Shown here: piece by piece, positions 25,977-35,761 of the stretch
Layout: each line of letters begins with the position of its first letter
How positions within the stretch are numbered: position 1 is the first letter of the stretch
Source of the DNA: Bacillota bacterium
Lineage (GTDB): Bacteria; Bacillota; Clostridia; Lachnospirales; Lachnospiraceae
NCBI GenBank assembly: GCA_023418475.1
Contig: JAEZZO010000049.1
Coordinates: 70,585 to 134,584 of the forward strand
Direction: 5' to 3'
Length of the DNA stretch: 64,000 nucleotides
Position numbers and translations under genes: made by a program
Notes under the pieces: model-generated
Told to the model about the DNA's origin: nothing
Seen by the model: only the letters and a program-made list of their open reading frames with translations
Database searches by the model: none

Positions 25977-27818
25977 TTATCCTTCTAACGCTGACACCCT
26001 TGACTCGAGATTGTTGAGCTGCTGGCCTACAATCGCCATACCAAAATTATAAGCATTAGCCGTAACATAGTTACTTAGATCTATGCTTGTCGGATAGGTG
26101 AAATTATACATATTTGCAGTAGTTATAGGAGTTCCGCCATTAATCAATGGTGTTGCTATTTGATCCGGCCGGATAATAGTATTTGATGATGGTCCTATAA
26201 GATTAATCTGATCCGGTTGCATTCCTATGTGCTTATTTCCACCTTCTTCTTCAAGGCTTATATAGTTGCTCGTGATTTCCCCACCAGCTATAAACGTACG
26301 CTTATTACCAAGTATAGTTTCGAGAGTGGATCCAGTTATATTGGCGCCAGTAATGTCTCCACTGAATTTACCATTCACAGCCTCTATACTGCCATCTGGC
26401 AAAACTTTAAAACGTCCGTTGACAGTAACAAGGCCCTCTATCGATATCTGGTCCGCTTTAATGGTTATAGAGTTTAATCCGGTATTGGGATCCCCATCAA
26501 GTTGGATATATCCTATATGCCCATTATTATCAATCTTAAGAACTATCTGTCCGGCAAGTACATCGATCTCTCCTGATAGCCTGGTATCCATGTCAGATAC
26601 TGTTATTTTAACTGCGTCAACAGATTTTTCTATTTTAGCCGACCTGCCTTTGATCTGTATGATATCATCAGCCATTCCAAAGCCCTGAACCTGTTCTTCC
26701 GATCCCTGTGCTCCATATTCGTCCTGAAGAGCCTGCAGTCCTTTTAATGTGCGCTCGAATACATATCCTGCCGTAGTGTCATCAGCGTTGTATTTAATAA
26801 AGTCACCCGGTATAATATAAGGTAGCCCTTGACCTGTAGCCGTGTATGGGCGGTATCCTCGATCAAAAATGTTTTGCGATGCATTGGCAGCTATTGTCTG
26901 CAGCTCTTCCGCTGATTTGCCATAAACTAAAAAATTGCCCTGGATAATATAAACGTTTGAACCGGTACCGTAAACACACCCGACATCATTCTCTTCCTGC
27001 CGGATCTGCAGTTTATCAATTGGCTGCACCCGATATTCTTCAAAGTGTATGCCCTGGTAATTATCAACATATTCATCGTAGGGTTCTGCTTCAGGATAAT
27101 CACTTTCCGGGTAATCATTCTGCGGATAGTCATGATGCATAGGCTTAATTATAATATGCGTAAATTTTCCGTCGCGTCCGATAAGACCAAAGCATCCATT
27201 GATCTCCTCGCATGCTTCGATCACTGTTCTCCCCGAGAGTTGCGATGGTGAAATTGTCTTTTTAACAGTTAACATATCATTAGGTAAAGGAAGTTTGCTT
27301 GTATCCTCTGTAAGCCCTACAAAAGCCAACAGAGAGGTTCTAAAGGCAGCAAGGGTATAAGTCTCATTGCCGTTAGGAAACAGTCCGTTATACCAGGAAG
27401 TAACATCTGTATCGATCTTCCGCATGCGATCATATGCAATAATATCTTTAAACCTTAAATCATCCTCTTTTTTTGCCGCATCTACAGTAAAATACCCAAG
27501 TGGCATTGTATAGGATGTTTCATCATCTGCAATAACCGTTTGGGTAATACTAAATTCTTTTCCCTTAATATCATCCGTGACATCTGCCAGAGTAAATTTA
27601 ACACTGGATGCATTGCATTTACCGAACTTAAGCTGCTCTTCCATGCAAATACTCTCATGCAATTCAAAATCGCCTTTATCTACTGCGAACTGATCGATAC
27701 CCACATCTAAATTAAGTTCTGAAAAGGATAGCTCTAATTCTTTCGGGGCAATTCTCGTCGCCAGAGGAAACATATCATTTTTGTATATGGTTTTTAAATT
27801 TTCATCTACATTTACCAC
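25977..27818 (-). CDS. Tail-tip (Tal/baseplate-like) protein
   Basis: 613 residues. The N-terminal half resembles the hub domain of siphovirus tail-associated proteins, with ESICMEEQLKFGKCNAS and TLADVTDDIKGKEF in the first 100 residues. From about 400 onward are helical SAKIEKSVDAVKITVSD and beta-helix-like repeats (DGSIEAVNGKFSGDITG) typical of collar and fibre stems. It starts at GTG, sharing one base with the stop of the previous gene, after GGAGGGG. Confidence 0.8.
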   Translation of the reverse strand: MVNVDENLKTIYKNDMFPLATRIAPKELELSFSELNLDVGIDQFAVDKGDFELHESICMEEQLKFGKCNASSVKFTLADVTDDIKGKEFSITQTVIADDETSYTMPLGYFTVDAAKKEDDLRFKDIIAYDRMRKIDTDVTSWYNGLFPNGNETYTLAAFRTSLLAFVGLTEDTSKLPLPNDMLTVKKTISPSQLSGRTVIEACEEINGCFGLIGRDGKFTHIIIKPMHHDYPQNDYPESDYPEAEPYDEYVDNYQGIHFEEYRVQPIDKLQIRQEENDVGCVYGTGSNVYIIQGNFLVYGKSAEELQTIAANASQNIFDRGYRPYTATGQGLPYIIPGDFIKYNADDTTAGYVFERTLKGLQALQDEYGAQGSEEQVQGFGMADDIIQIKGRSAKIEKSVDAVKITVSDMDTRLSGEIDVLAGQIVLKIDNNGHIGYIQLDGDPNTGLNSITIKADQISIEGLVTVNGRFKVLPDGSIEAVNGKFSGDITGANITGSTLETILGNKRTFIAGGEITSNYISLEEEGGNKHIGMQPDQINLIGPSSNTIIRPDQIATPLINGGTPITTANMYNFTYPTSIDLSNYVTANAYNFGMAIVGQQLNNLESRVSALEG

Positions 27819-28222
27819 TATGCATCCCCTCCGTATGCTATAAATTCAAGATCTAATGCTTGGTATCTAGGCTGAAGATTGTCGTCAAAGTAATTTATAA
27901 CCCAATTAATATCAGGCATATAAAATGTAGCTGTTTTGTACGCATTGCTTTCTTTATTCCAGTATGATGCAGTAACCGTATCACGACTAGGAAACAATGC
28001 CTGAATTTGCTGTGTCTGAATTTCTGTAAGGTTATCTATCGTCTTAATTTTTACTGTGCTTGGTTTTTCCGGTAGAATTGTTCTATGAAGCTTTCCACGT
28101 CCGTCTCTGTAACTATTTTTATCTATTCTTTGATTCGGGGTGGTATCATATCCCTTCGGTGCTATTAACTTAAGTGGAAAGGATAATTCTCCAACTTTAA
28201 ACACGTAATTTCCAAAAGCCAC
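27818..28222 (-). CDS. Distal tail-like protein (DUF6711 type)
   Basis: 134 residues. Its size, beta-rich make-up (RTILPEKPSTVKIKTIDNLT) and position directly after the tape measure fit a small distal-tail/baseplate component. GTG start, five bases after AAGGAGGTG. The family name is from memory of similar phage proteins. Confidence 0.7.
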   Translation of the reverse strand: MAFGNYVFKVGELSFPLKLIAPKGYDTTPNQRIDKNSYRDGRGKLHRTILPEKPSTVKIKTIDNLTEIQTQQIQALFPSRDTVTASYWNKESNAYKTATFYMPDINWVINYFDDNLQPRYQALDLEFIAYGGDA

Positions 28223-28234
28223 AATGCCACCTCC

Positions 28235-31200
28235 TTAATATGCAAATGCTGATTTACCAGTTTGTGATTTATATTCCTTATCTTGCTTTACTATCTCTGT
28301 ATGTATCTGCTTACCACTTAAATAAACATTAACAGTCAGCTCTCCGGACCCGGACCCACCCATCTCAGCCATTGCTTCTTTAAAAGCCTGCTTCATAGTA
28401 CTAACGGGTGAAACAACCTCGGCTTCTCTAGTGTTGTCACCAAGGATAGAGAGAAATTCGCCATAATTCGCAGGAACAACAGTACCGGTTGCAAGTCTTG
28501 GAATTTTCGGGGCAGTAATCTTTTGTATCTGTACTCCATATGTTTTTCCGCCCAACCACTCTGGAGCCTTAAAACTTAGTGAATTAGCCGCATCCACTAC
28601 TGTATTTATAGCTGTTACAATTCCGCTAACCATGCCGTTAATGATATCGATAATAAGGTTTACCGGAGTCTTTACGATTCCTACAAGAGCATCAAATATA
28701 CCTTTAAATATGTTTTGTACTCCCTGCCAGGCTGTTTTCCAGTCTCCTGTAAATACGCCTTTGATAAAGGTAATTATGCCTACCAGTGTAGTTTTAAGTC
28801 CGTTTATTACATCACTGATCCCGGAGAATACTGCATCAAATGCCGGCTTAAAATCTTTCCACAGCACTGTCACAAGTGGATTGATATAGTCTTTCCACAG
28901 CGTAGTCAACACGCTAATAACCGTTTTTATAATCGGTATAACAGTCTTATTTAAAATCTGGTATACTGCGTCCCATGCAGCCACAAATATACTGCCAATA
29001 GCTTGAGCGAGTGGTAAAATAATGTTTTTCCACATCATAGTAAGCAGATCTGACAATATTTTGAATACCGGTTGCAGCACGATTCCGATAAAATCAGCAA
29101 GTGGTATTAGCACCTTCTGCCACAGATTTTTAAATATCTCAATAAGTTGAGGTAGCAAAGTTTCTATAAAAAAATTCACTGCCGGCTTAAGCAACTTATC
29201 CCAAGCATCGGTCAATACGGTACCGACAAAATCCGCTAACGGTTTTAGAGCAGCAAGCCATGTCTTACCAAGATCGGCCAATGACCTCCTAAATGTCTCA
29301 CTATTATTATAAAGATCAATAAAGCTGTATATGAGCAATCCTAATACAGCTGTAATAGCAACAACAGGAGCTGAAAGAGCGCCAAACGTTGCTGATATTC
29401 CAGCCAGTACAGTACTCAGTAATTCCCCTGAAGCTGCCATACTGACAAGTGCTGATACAAATGGTGCAACACTAGTTATAAAACCTGCTATTGCAAATGC
29501 TGCGAAAAAGCTGCCTATTAATAAAGCTGCCTTGCGAATAGTTTCCTGATTTTTAAGGATCCAATCCGAAAATTTGTATAATCCGTCAGTAAGAGCTTTT
29601 AATACTGTAATAACAATTCCTCCGGTCCATGACGCTACCGGCTGTAAAAAGTTATTCCATAGCCATAGTCCTAACGGTTTAAAGATAATTAGCACTGAAT
29701 TAAGGACTGTTATCGCAGCACCAAGCAGATCCATAAATCTCGGCAACAAATCAGATACTGTCCAGGATGCAAGAGGCACCAATACGTTATCATACAGCCA
29801 TTTGAGTCCAGCTCCGACATTCTTAGCAAAGGGAGCAGTTGCAACCTTTAGCCGGTCAAATGCATCAGTAAGTGGTTTTAACTTTGTTTTGAGGCTATCA
29901 ACCAGTTTCAGTATTCCGTTATCAATATTTTCTGTCTTAAACATCTGACTTGGATCCGGTATACCAGGTGTAGCATCTTTCTTTCCTGCCTTACTATCCG
30001 TTTGATTGTTTAATTTATCAAATCCGGCAAGGGATCCTTTTTCTTTCTCCGTAGCATCCGTAGATTTTTTTACTGATTTAGCATAATCCGTCTGAGCCGT
30101 AACTGCCTTGGTAAAGGTGGTCTTGCCGAGCAACAAGGCCGCAAAGAATTCTCCGACTTTTGTAATTGCCGCAGACAAATAATTAATCATTGTCTGCAGG
30201 GCTGGTGTGATAGCCGTAAGGATAGGCGAAAAAGCCGTGGCAAGGGAATTCTTAAGTTGCAACAATGCAGTCATTAAAGTCGACAGCGATTTGTTTGTTT
30301 CTGTATCAACCTGAGACAAGTTCTGAAAGCCTGTAACTACACCATTAACAGCACCACTCAAAGCCCTAAAAGCTACGGAAAAGACTAACGACATTTTAAG
30401 CATTTTCAGCATACTCATACGTCCTCTCCCCATACTTGACCCTGTATTATTAACGCTCTTGCTTACCATATCTGCTGATCTTGACACTTTCTTCTGAACT
30501 GCATCAACCTGCGAGAGTGACTTTTTATAATCGTTGAGTTCTTTTTCAAGTCTGGTAAGTTTCTGGTAGGCTTCGTCATATTCCTTATCGCCAAAATACA
30601 ATCCCTGCTTTTCTAAGGATATTAATCTGTCCCTGAGCGTATCAACTTCTTCAACCACTGTCTGAATTCGGTTTTTTGCCTCTGCAGCTTCACTGGAGGT
30701 CTTACCAAATCCGGAAAATGCACCCGATACTTTACTGCGAATGACATCAAAAATGATAGGAATATCACCTATCGTTCTCTTGATTAGATCCATCATATTA
30801 TTAAATTCATTTGCATTATCGGTACCACTATTAAGAGCAGAGTCGATAGCTGATTCTGTCTTATCTGAAGCAACCGTTACATCATTTAATTCTGCAGATA
30901 TATGATCTATGACTTCAGCCAACTCACTTGCTGCAGCAACTTCCGCATCAGGTATGATATCTGGTGTTTGTTCAGTATTCATTCGTTCGATAGCTGCATC
31001 AACAGCTTGCATAGAAATTTCCATACGTCTGGCGCTATCGTCAGCCTCTTTTATTGCATTATCAACTTCATTAACAGCTGCCTCCGTTTGTTCAACCGCC
31101 CTGGTAACAGGTGCAGCATTCAATCCAGTAAAGGCGTTATTGATGCTTGCTGAAAGTGTGTCGACTGATTTAATTAAACGTTGAAAAAGCTCTTTGATCG

Positions 31201-31267
31201 TGATGCTCCCTTTTTCAATTCCATCGGTATCGATTTTGGTATCAAACTTCAGACTTCCATCAGCCAT
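28235..31267 (-). CDS. Tail tape measure protein
   Basis: 1010 residues. Long coiled-coil helices at the N-terminus (EEVDTLRDRLISLEKQ) are followed by hydrophobic segments around 300-400 and 560-650 and by Trp-rich helical repeats of the form W-D-x-L-x-P-x-x-x-F (670-870). Tape measure length sets tail length, so this implies a long non-contractile tail of roughly 150 nm. I chose the ATG at 31267, five bases after AGGTGA. Confidence 0.93.
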   Translation of the reverse strand: MADGSLKFDTKIDTDGIEKGSITIKELFQRLIKSVDTLSASINNAFTGLNAAPVTRAVEQTEAAVNEVDNAIKEADDSARRMEISMQAVDAAIERMNTEQTPDIIPDAEVAAASELAEVIDHISAELNDVTVASDKTESAIDSALNSGTDNANEFNNMMDLIKRTIGDIPIIFDVIRSKVSGAFSGFGKTSSEAAEAKNRIQTVVEEVDTLRDRLISLEKQGLYFGDKEYDEAYQKLTRLEKELNDYKKSLSQVDAVQKKVSRSADMVSKSVNNTGSSMGRGRMSMLKMLKMSLVFSVAFRALSGAVNGVVTGFQNLSQVDTETNKSLSTLMTALLQLKNSLATAFSPILTAITPALQTMINYLSAAITKVGEFFAALLLGKTTFTKAVTAQTDYAKSVKKSTDATEKEKGSLAGFDKLNNQTDSKAGKKDATPGIPDPSQMFKTENIDNGILKLVDSLKTKLKPLTDAFDRLKVATAPFAKNVGAGLKWLYDNVLVPLASWTVSDLLPRFMDLLGAAITVLNSVLIIFKPLGLWLWNNFLQPVASWTGGIVITVLKALTDGLYKFSDWILKNQETIRKAALLIGSFFAAFAIAGFITSVAPFVSALVSMAASGELLSTVLAGISATFGALSAPVVAITAVLGLLIYSFIDLYNNSETFRRSLADLGKTWLAALKPLADFVGTVLTDAWDKLLKPAVNFFIETLLPQLIEIFKNLWQKVLIPLADFIGIVLQPVFKILSDLLTMMWKNIILPLAQAIGSIFVAAWDAVYQILNKTVIPIIKTVISVLTTLWKDYINPLVTVLWKDFKPAFDAVFSGISDVINGLKTTLVGIITFIKGVFTGDWKTAWQGVQNIFKGIFDALVGIVKTPVNLIIDIINGMVSGIVTAINTVVDAANSLSFKAPEWLGGKTYGVQIQKITAPKIPRLATGTVVPANYGEFLSILGDNTREAEVVSPVSTMKQAFKEAMAEMGGSGSGELTVNVYLSGKQIHTEIVKQDKEYKSQTGKSAFAY

Positions 31268-31282
31268 ATATATCACCTGCCT

Positions 31283-31852
31283 TTACTTTGTAATTTCATT
31301 TAGATAGTCATACTCTGTCTGCTCTTCTTCTGACATCTTTACTTTCAGATCAATCATGGATTTATGTTCCCGGTAAAAATCTTCTTCATACTTTTCAAGC
31401 TTTTTGCCCTTATTCTTCTTCGATCTGATATTAATAACCGTTGCAAGGATGCCTTCTCCGATCTCGTTAAAATAGCCTAAAAATGTCCACCAGTGTATAT
31501 AATCCTTTGCCCTGGTTTCGTATCCTGCTACTTTGTTAACAGCAGAAAAGATGATCTGTTCATCCTGCTCCCAGTCCATTACCTTCTTTGCTTGTTGCTG
31601 CTGCGAATTATCATTCTGGCTATTACCACCATCCAGAAACCATACAGCCCGATCAGCAGCTTCCTGATAATCTTCTGGAGGAATATTTTCTAAATCTTCA
31701 TATAAACAATCGAGCATAACAAATGTCTTTTCCTGGTCAGTAAGTTCCGGATCGGCGTAAGCTTGGAATATTAAAAGAGCCACCCGGTAATCTGTCCGGA
31801 TAGCTCTATCTGTTCCATTTACATTCAATTCTCTCGGTAGGCTCCCAATCAA
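31283..31852 (-). CDS. Gp15-family tail assembly protein
   Basis: 189 residues of the bacteriophage Gp15 family: IRTDYRVAL, LECLYED-like CLYEDLENIP and a W-rich YIHWWTFLGYFNEI segment are typical. It lies between the tail chaperone and the tape measure, where the second tail chaperone is normally found. It starts at TTG directly after the TAA of the upstream gene, with AGGTGA as ribosome site. Confidence 0.85.
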   Translation of the reverse strand: MIGSLPRELNVNGTDRAIRTDYRVALLIFQAYADPELTDQEKTFVMLDCLYEDLENIPPEDYQEAADRAVWFLDGGNSQNDNSQQQQAKKVMDWEQDEQIIFSAVNKVAGYETRAKDYIHWWTFLGYFNEIGEGILATVINIRSKKNKGKKLEKYEEDFYREHKSMIDLKVKMSEEEQTEYDYLNEITK

Positions 31853-32293
31853 TTATCTCACCTGCTTTGTGTACTTCTCAATTCTCTTCTGACTGGCAGC
31901 CTGTTCTACTTTGATTTCTTTCTCGATGTATGGCCCGACTGCATCCATAAACCGTTCGAATAGGAACTTGCCTTTAACCGTGCTGACTCTGGACTGATTA
32001 CCAAAGGCGATTTTTGCAACATCTGAATCAAATATATAATTAATCTGTGTGTCGATCAGCTCATTGATCGACTTAACCAGTTGCGCAGCCTCTTCCAGTT
32101 CATCTTCCGGATTGCCATTCGGATTAAGATTGACGTCCTTTTCCAGACCATCAACAGCCTTAATAATAGCCTTTCTTGCTTCACTAAATCGTTCAATCAA
32201 ACCATAATCCGCCGGGTTAAACCGGATAACCCTAGTCTCATCATCATTAATACAAAATTCTTTATATCCCTCTTCAAACTTTAAACTTTGCAT
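31853..32293 (-). CDS. Tail assembly chaperone
   Basis: 146 residues, largely helical and acidic, with FCINDDETRVIRFNPADYGLIERF at the start. Its place after the tail tube and before Gp15 and the tape measure fits the first tail chaperone. AAGGAGGAAG precedes ATG. No frameshift fusion with Gp15 is evident since the two frames only abut. Confidence 0.75.
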   Translation of the reverse strand: MQSLKFEEGYKEFCINDDETRVIRFNPADYGLIERFSEARKAIIKAVDGLEKDVNLNPNGNPEDELEEAAQLVKSINELIDTQINYIFDSDVAKIAFGNQSRVSTVKGKFLFERFMDAVGPYIEKEIKVEQAASQKRIEKYTKQVR

Positions 32294-32307
32294 ATCCTTC
32301 CTCCTTA

Positions 32308-32339
32308 AAAGAGCAGCGGAGAGGATAGGCCGCTGCTCT
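32308..32339 (-). terminator. Attenuating hairpin after the tail tube gene
   Basis: AGAGCAGCGG and CCGCTGCTCT form a perfect ten-base-pair stem with a ten-base loop, followed by TTTT on the minus strand. In the late operon it should let only part of transcription pass, keeping the tail tube more abundant than downstream products. Confidence 0.75.
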
Positions 32340-32359
32340 ACAAACTAAAACTAATAATC

Positions 32360-32866
32360 TTACGATGCAGTAAAGGTCTTTGTAGATAATGCAAACAACC
32401 CTTTTACACGATTTCCGCACATGTGAAGATTGTACGGTATTTGATACCCAGAGTTGTCCCCACCGTAGGACGAGACTTCAATAACTGCATCCTCTTTGTA
32501 TGCCACAAAGGATCCAGATGTTGTTGAGTCTTCTTCCCATAGATGCACATCAACAACAGTGGTTTTCACATCATCCAGCGTCAAGCGTCCCTCTGCTATT
32601 GACTGAAGCCTTGCAAAAAGCGGATCTCCTACAACTGCGTAATATGGTGTTACAGAAGCCTGAACCTCATAGCTATCAATATTTACTGATACTTCACCAA
32701 GTATGTTTTTCTTTTTTTCAACATTAGCATTCATCTCAATGTTATACTCTTCCAGGTCCTGCCCCTGCCTTACATATGCCGGAGTTGTAGCTCCGGGTAG
32801 AGCTGAGTCAACATAATGAGCCATGTATTTTCTTTTAATCTTTCCTGTAATAGCTATACCTGCCAT
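32360..32866 (-). CDS. Major tail (tube) protein
   Basis: 168 residues. The size, a beta-rich fold (EYNIEMNANVEKKKNILG, then VTPYYAVVGDPLFARL) and its place after the tail-completion protein fit a tail tube subunit. The ATG overlaps the preceding stop (TAATG). The hairpin that follows suits a highly expressed gene. Confidence 0.8.
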   Translation of the reverse strand: MAGIAITGKIKRKYMAHYVDSALPGATTPAYVRQGQDLEEYNIEMNANVEKKKNILGEVSVNIDSYEVQASVTPYYAVVGDPLFARLQSIAEGRLTLDDVKTTVVDVHLWEEDSTTSGSFVAYKEDAVIEVSSYGGDNSGYQIPYNLHMCGNRVKGLFALSTKTFTAS

Positions 32867-33315
32867 TATAATACCTCACTTTCCAAATGATACTGAGCAT
32901 AGATCTGCAGCTGATATGTTACCGGTCCGGATAAGGTTCCATTCTGGTACCCGTATAACATTCCGTTGGCACTGCTTAACTTTGTAAGTTTGCCATTTAC
33001 AGACTGCTCATTTATAGTTACCTCAATTGCCTGATCACTGGCCGCATCTTCAAGCCAGTAGGCAAGATCCAATAAAAAAGTACTGTTTGCCAGTCTGTCA
33101 TAGTCATTAAGACTCTGAAAGACCGCATACAGTACAAAGTTATGCTGACGTGTCTGATTACCGCATATATCTTCTTTTATCAACTGATCTCCTGTCGGAT
33201 ATAATCCACAGTTTTCCGTTTCGTTATCAGTAAAATCCACATTTATCTTACTGGAGAGCATTGATATCTGTGGAAAATCAGATACAATCTGTTTTACTAT
33301 TTCAATTATATTCAT
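32866..33315 (-). CDS. Tail terminator/completion protein
   Basis: 149 residues. LYPTGDQLIKEDICGN and the FVLYAVFQSLNDYDRLANSTFL segment match small phage proteins that cap the tail tube. It is the fourth of the head-tail connector genes and overlaps its neighbours by a few bases on each side. Confidence 0.72.
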   Translation of the reverse strand: MNIIEIVKQIVSDFPQISMLSSKINVDFTDNETENCGLYPTGDQLIKEDICGNQTRQHNFVLYAVFQSLNDYDRLANSTFLLDLAYWLEDAASDQAIEVTINEQSVNGKLTKLSSANGMLYGYQNGTLSGPVTYQLQIYAQYHLESEVL

Positions 33316-33737
33316 TGTCTGTTAATTACCTCCTGGGCACCTTTTAAAATATCTTCCTTACGATCTGCCTTCATTCGTTCAAACCACATCTTTCCTGCCA
33401 TGGGATGCTGATGCTTACTGTATTCCAGATCCTTATCGGTCAGTATCTTGCTTTCTCCTTTTGATGCCCAGGCGCTGCCGGTAACGGACGATACCATTAA
33501 TTTACCGTAATACTGGTACCTGGCATATGGAGTATGCTGTTGAACCAGTCCACTTCCGATAACGGTGCTAAGGGTAGCTGACTTTTCCAGCATCCCATTC
33601 CTCATAGGTGTATAGGGACCCATTAACCTTATCAATTCGCTGTCAATGAACTTTTGTACTGGTCCCATATCTTGAAGACCGTGATCTTGTAATATTTGAT
33701 TCGTGGGTTTTACATATAAATGACCGTTTAACTCCAA
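33312..33737 (-). CDS. Minor capsid / neck protein (gp10-like)
   Basis: 141 residues. YTPMRNGML, TPYARYQYYG and HPMAGKMWFERMKADRK are motifs of HK97-gp10-like or minor-capsid neck proteins that join head and tail. It lies in the expected place in the connector series. Confidence 0.8.
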   Translation of the reverse strand: MELNGHLYVKPTNQILQDHGLQDMGPVQKFIDSELIRLMGPYTPMRNGMLEKSATLSTVIGSGLVQQHTPYARYQYYGKLMVSSVTGSAWASKGESKILTDKDLEYSKHQHPMAGKMWFERMKADRKEDILKGAQEVINRQ

Positions 33738-33746
33738 TTACACCAC

Positions 33747-34121
33747 CTACTTACATGATAATAAATAATGCTGCATATTAGGGCTGCCGTATAACTTATT
33801 ATCAGCCACGGATACCCCATGTACATCATACGTAGCTTTTAGTGCCTTAACGGAGGTTGATGCAGTAGCAGCGGATGTGTTATCTATATCCATAGTCACA
33901 ACACCCTTAACAACCATATCCTTGCTTGTTGTAAAGCTTAGACCGGATGAAGGGAAACTTGCTGCCGGAATAAATATTTTTATAGCATCGCTGTCCTTGA
34001 GTCCAGTTTTATCTATGTTCGACTGCTTAACCTCTTGCCAGTTAACATCATGAATAACAGTCCTTATGTATTTATCTCCGGTCTGCCACGAATATAGCGT
34101 CATATCTGCATTAGTAAGCAT
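33747..34121 (-). CDS. Head closure-like connector protein
   Basis: 124 residues. The sequence is beta-rich (MTLYSWQTGDKYIRTVIHDVNW, then IFIPAASF) and resembles head-closure proteins of SPP1-like phages by position. I chose the ATG at 34121, which overlaps the previous stop as TAATG; a GTG three codons upstream is less likely. Confidence 0.68.
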   Translation of the reverse strand: MLTNADMTLYSWQTGDKYIRTVIHDVNWQEVKQSNIDKTGLKDSDAIKIFIPAASFPSSGLSFTTSKDMVVKGVVTMDIDNTSAATASTSVKALKATYDVHGVSVADNKLYGSPNMQHYLLSCK

Positions 34122-34489
34122 TAAACACACCCCCGATACAACAATCCGGTATCAGCAAGCCACAAGCTGATGATCTTGCCAACCTTGGACTGATATAATT
34201 GCTCTTGCTTTTCTGCATCCACATAGGTCTTGCTTTGATCTCCTACTTTCTCGGCGGCAATGGCTCCGTTACCCTCTGCTTTATCACGTCCGTAAATAGC
34301 TTCAGCGGTCTCACAACAACACATCTTAACATCATCGGGTATAACATCAGTATCATCCTTGATCCGATTAAAGGTATACTGTCGGATGATCAGCGAAGCC
34401 TTGCGGGCATAGGAATTAAAAGAGTCGGTACCAATGACCGACCCTTTGTATATACCGGTATAATATGCGTAGTCTGCATAATTCCGCAT
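34121..34489 (-). CDS. Head-tail connector (DNA-packaging adaptor)
   Basis: 122 residues, mainly helical. YADYAYYTGIYKG, then SYARKASLIIRQYTFNRI, and CCCETAEAIYG are characteristic of gp6/gp15-like adaptor proteins that sit under the portal. It follows the capsid gene. Confidence 0.8.
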   Translation of the reverse strand: MRNYADYAYYTGIYKGSVIGTDSFNSYARKASLIIRQYTFNRIKDDTDVIPDDVKMCCCETAEAIYGRDKAEGNGAIAAEKVGDQSKTYVDAEKQEQLYQSKVGKIISLWLADTGLLYRGCV

Positions 34490-34507
34490 TGATACTACCT
34501 CCTAGAT

Positions 34508-35737
34508 TTATTCCTTAATCAAAGTAATAGCCTGAGTAGCAGCAGAAGCTGCTACGGTGACAGTACCAGTTACTTTAATGTATCCCTTAAGTGTAACTGT
34601 ATAAGGATAAGAACCAGTTCTTAAATTAAACACCGCCTGGCCGGATGAGTTAGTCTTAATATTAGATCCATTAACATTAACTCTTGCATCAGCAATGGCT
34701 GCTGGGGTACCAGCATTGTCCTTAACTGTAAATGTAACCGTCTGAGTAGTAACAGCTGTTGCAGGCTCAAGGTAAGCAAACGGACAACCTACGCGGTCCT
34801 CATCTATGCGAGTAGCAGGATTAGGTAATGCCCACCCCATACGGAATACAACACGCAGAGCAATCATATCCTGCTGTGCAAGATTGTAGACGATTTCCTT
34901 CGTAGCAGGATCCTGGATAACGCCCTCAGTCAGGATCTTAACTGTGATATCCTGTCTGATAGCATATACCGCCTTGGCAAAATCTCCGACAATCATCTGA
35001 GCAATGGAATTATTAAAGGAGCCATTATCCGGGAAGTACATCTGAGCGCCATCAAGTGCGTACTGCGTGGATCCCTGCATGTCCTTCTTAAAAATTGGCT
35101 GACCATTATCATCGCGGACACCTCTTAACTTAGCCTTCATATTGGTTGCTGCAATGACACCGGATACAGAGTATCCATCGTCTTCAACCTTTGAAAAGAC
35201 TCCATCCTCAGAAAGGATCTTATCATAATAATCCGGACTGGAGCCCAGCGTCACATTATTACCGGACTGTCTTGCCAGAGTGATGATATCATTCTGCCAC
35301 TCTGCCGGCCTGTTCTCTCCGAAGATTGTTGCAGCATCCACGCGCTGCCCGATCGCCTCGATAACGCGGGGGGTAACCTCTCCCATGATATCAAACTCAG
35401 CATCGTCAAGTACAGCCTCCGGAATAGGTACAATTACAGCCAACTCTGCTGCTGTCAGCCATACATTATCCCATGCCTGACTGGAGGTCTGCTTCATCCC
35501 GGTATCACCGTTGACCCAGTATGCAGTAGGAAGGAAGTCAAGTACCCTGATCCTGGTCTGCTTTGAGGTCATATTGGGGAGCTTCTTGGCCATGGCCATA
35601 AATACCGATGACTTCGGAGTATCCTGTGCAATCGCATCTACGATCTGTTCCCTGATAATTGCTTCTGCATCCGCTCTGTTCACAATACTCACTGCAAAGC
35701 GCTGCAGGTTCATAGCGATTTTTCTAATTCTGTTCAT
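34508..35737 (-). CDS. Major capsid protein with C-terminal Ig-like domain
   Basis: 409 residues. Residues 1-320 fit the HK97 fold, with TRIRVLDFLPTAYWVNGD, EAVLDDAEFDI and RVVFRMGWALPNP. The last 80 residues (TVTFTVKDNAGTPAAIADARVNV and GSYPYTVTLKGY) form an added immunoglobulin-like or carboxypeptidase-regulatory-like domain that would decorate the capsid surface. GAGGT precedes ATG. It follows the scaffold gene. Confidence 0.92.
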   Translation of the reverse strand: MNRIRKIAMNLQRFAVSIVNRADAEAIIREQIVDAIAQDTPKSSVFMAMAKKLPNMTSKQTRIRVLDFLPTAYWVNGDTGMKQTSSQAWDNVWLTAAELAVIVPIPEAVLDDAEFDIMGEVTPRVIEAIGQRVDAATIFGENRPAEWQNDIITLARQSGNNVTLGSSPDYYDKILSEDGVFSKVEDDGYSVSGVIAATNMKAKLRGVRDDNGQPIFKKDMQGSTQYALDGAQMYFPDNGSFNNSIAQMIVGDFAKAVYAIRQDITVKILTEGVIQDPATKEIVYNLAQQDMIALRVVFRMGWALPNPATRIDEDRVGCPFAYLEPATAVTTQTVTFTVKDNAGTPAAIADARVNVNGSNIKTNSSGQAVFNLRTGSYPYTVTLKGYIKVTGTVTVAASAATQAITLIKE

Positions 35738-35761
35738 GTAATATACCTCATTCTTTCTTCA

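Noticed and set aside
29574..29948. Plus-strand frames opposite the tape measure gene
   Set aside because: Shadows of a long repetitive gene; no ribosome sites.
31283..32293. Programmed frameshift between the tail chaperone and Gp15 genes
   Set aside because: The two frames only abut (TAA then TTG) and no slippery heptamer was seen at the end of the first gene.
32308..32339. Integration or recombination site at the perfect ten-base-pair inverted repeat
   Set aside because: Its position after the tail tube gene and the following T-run fit an attenuating terminator.
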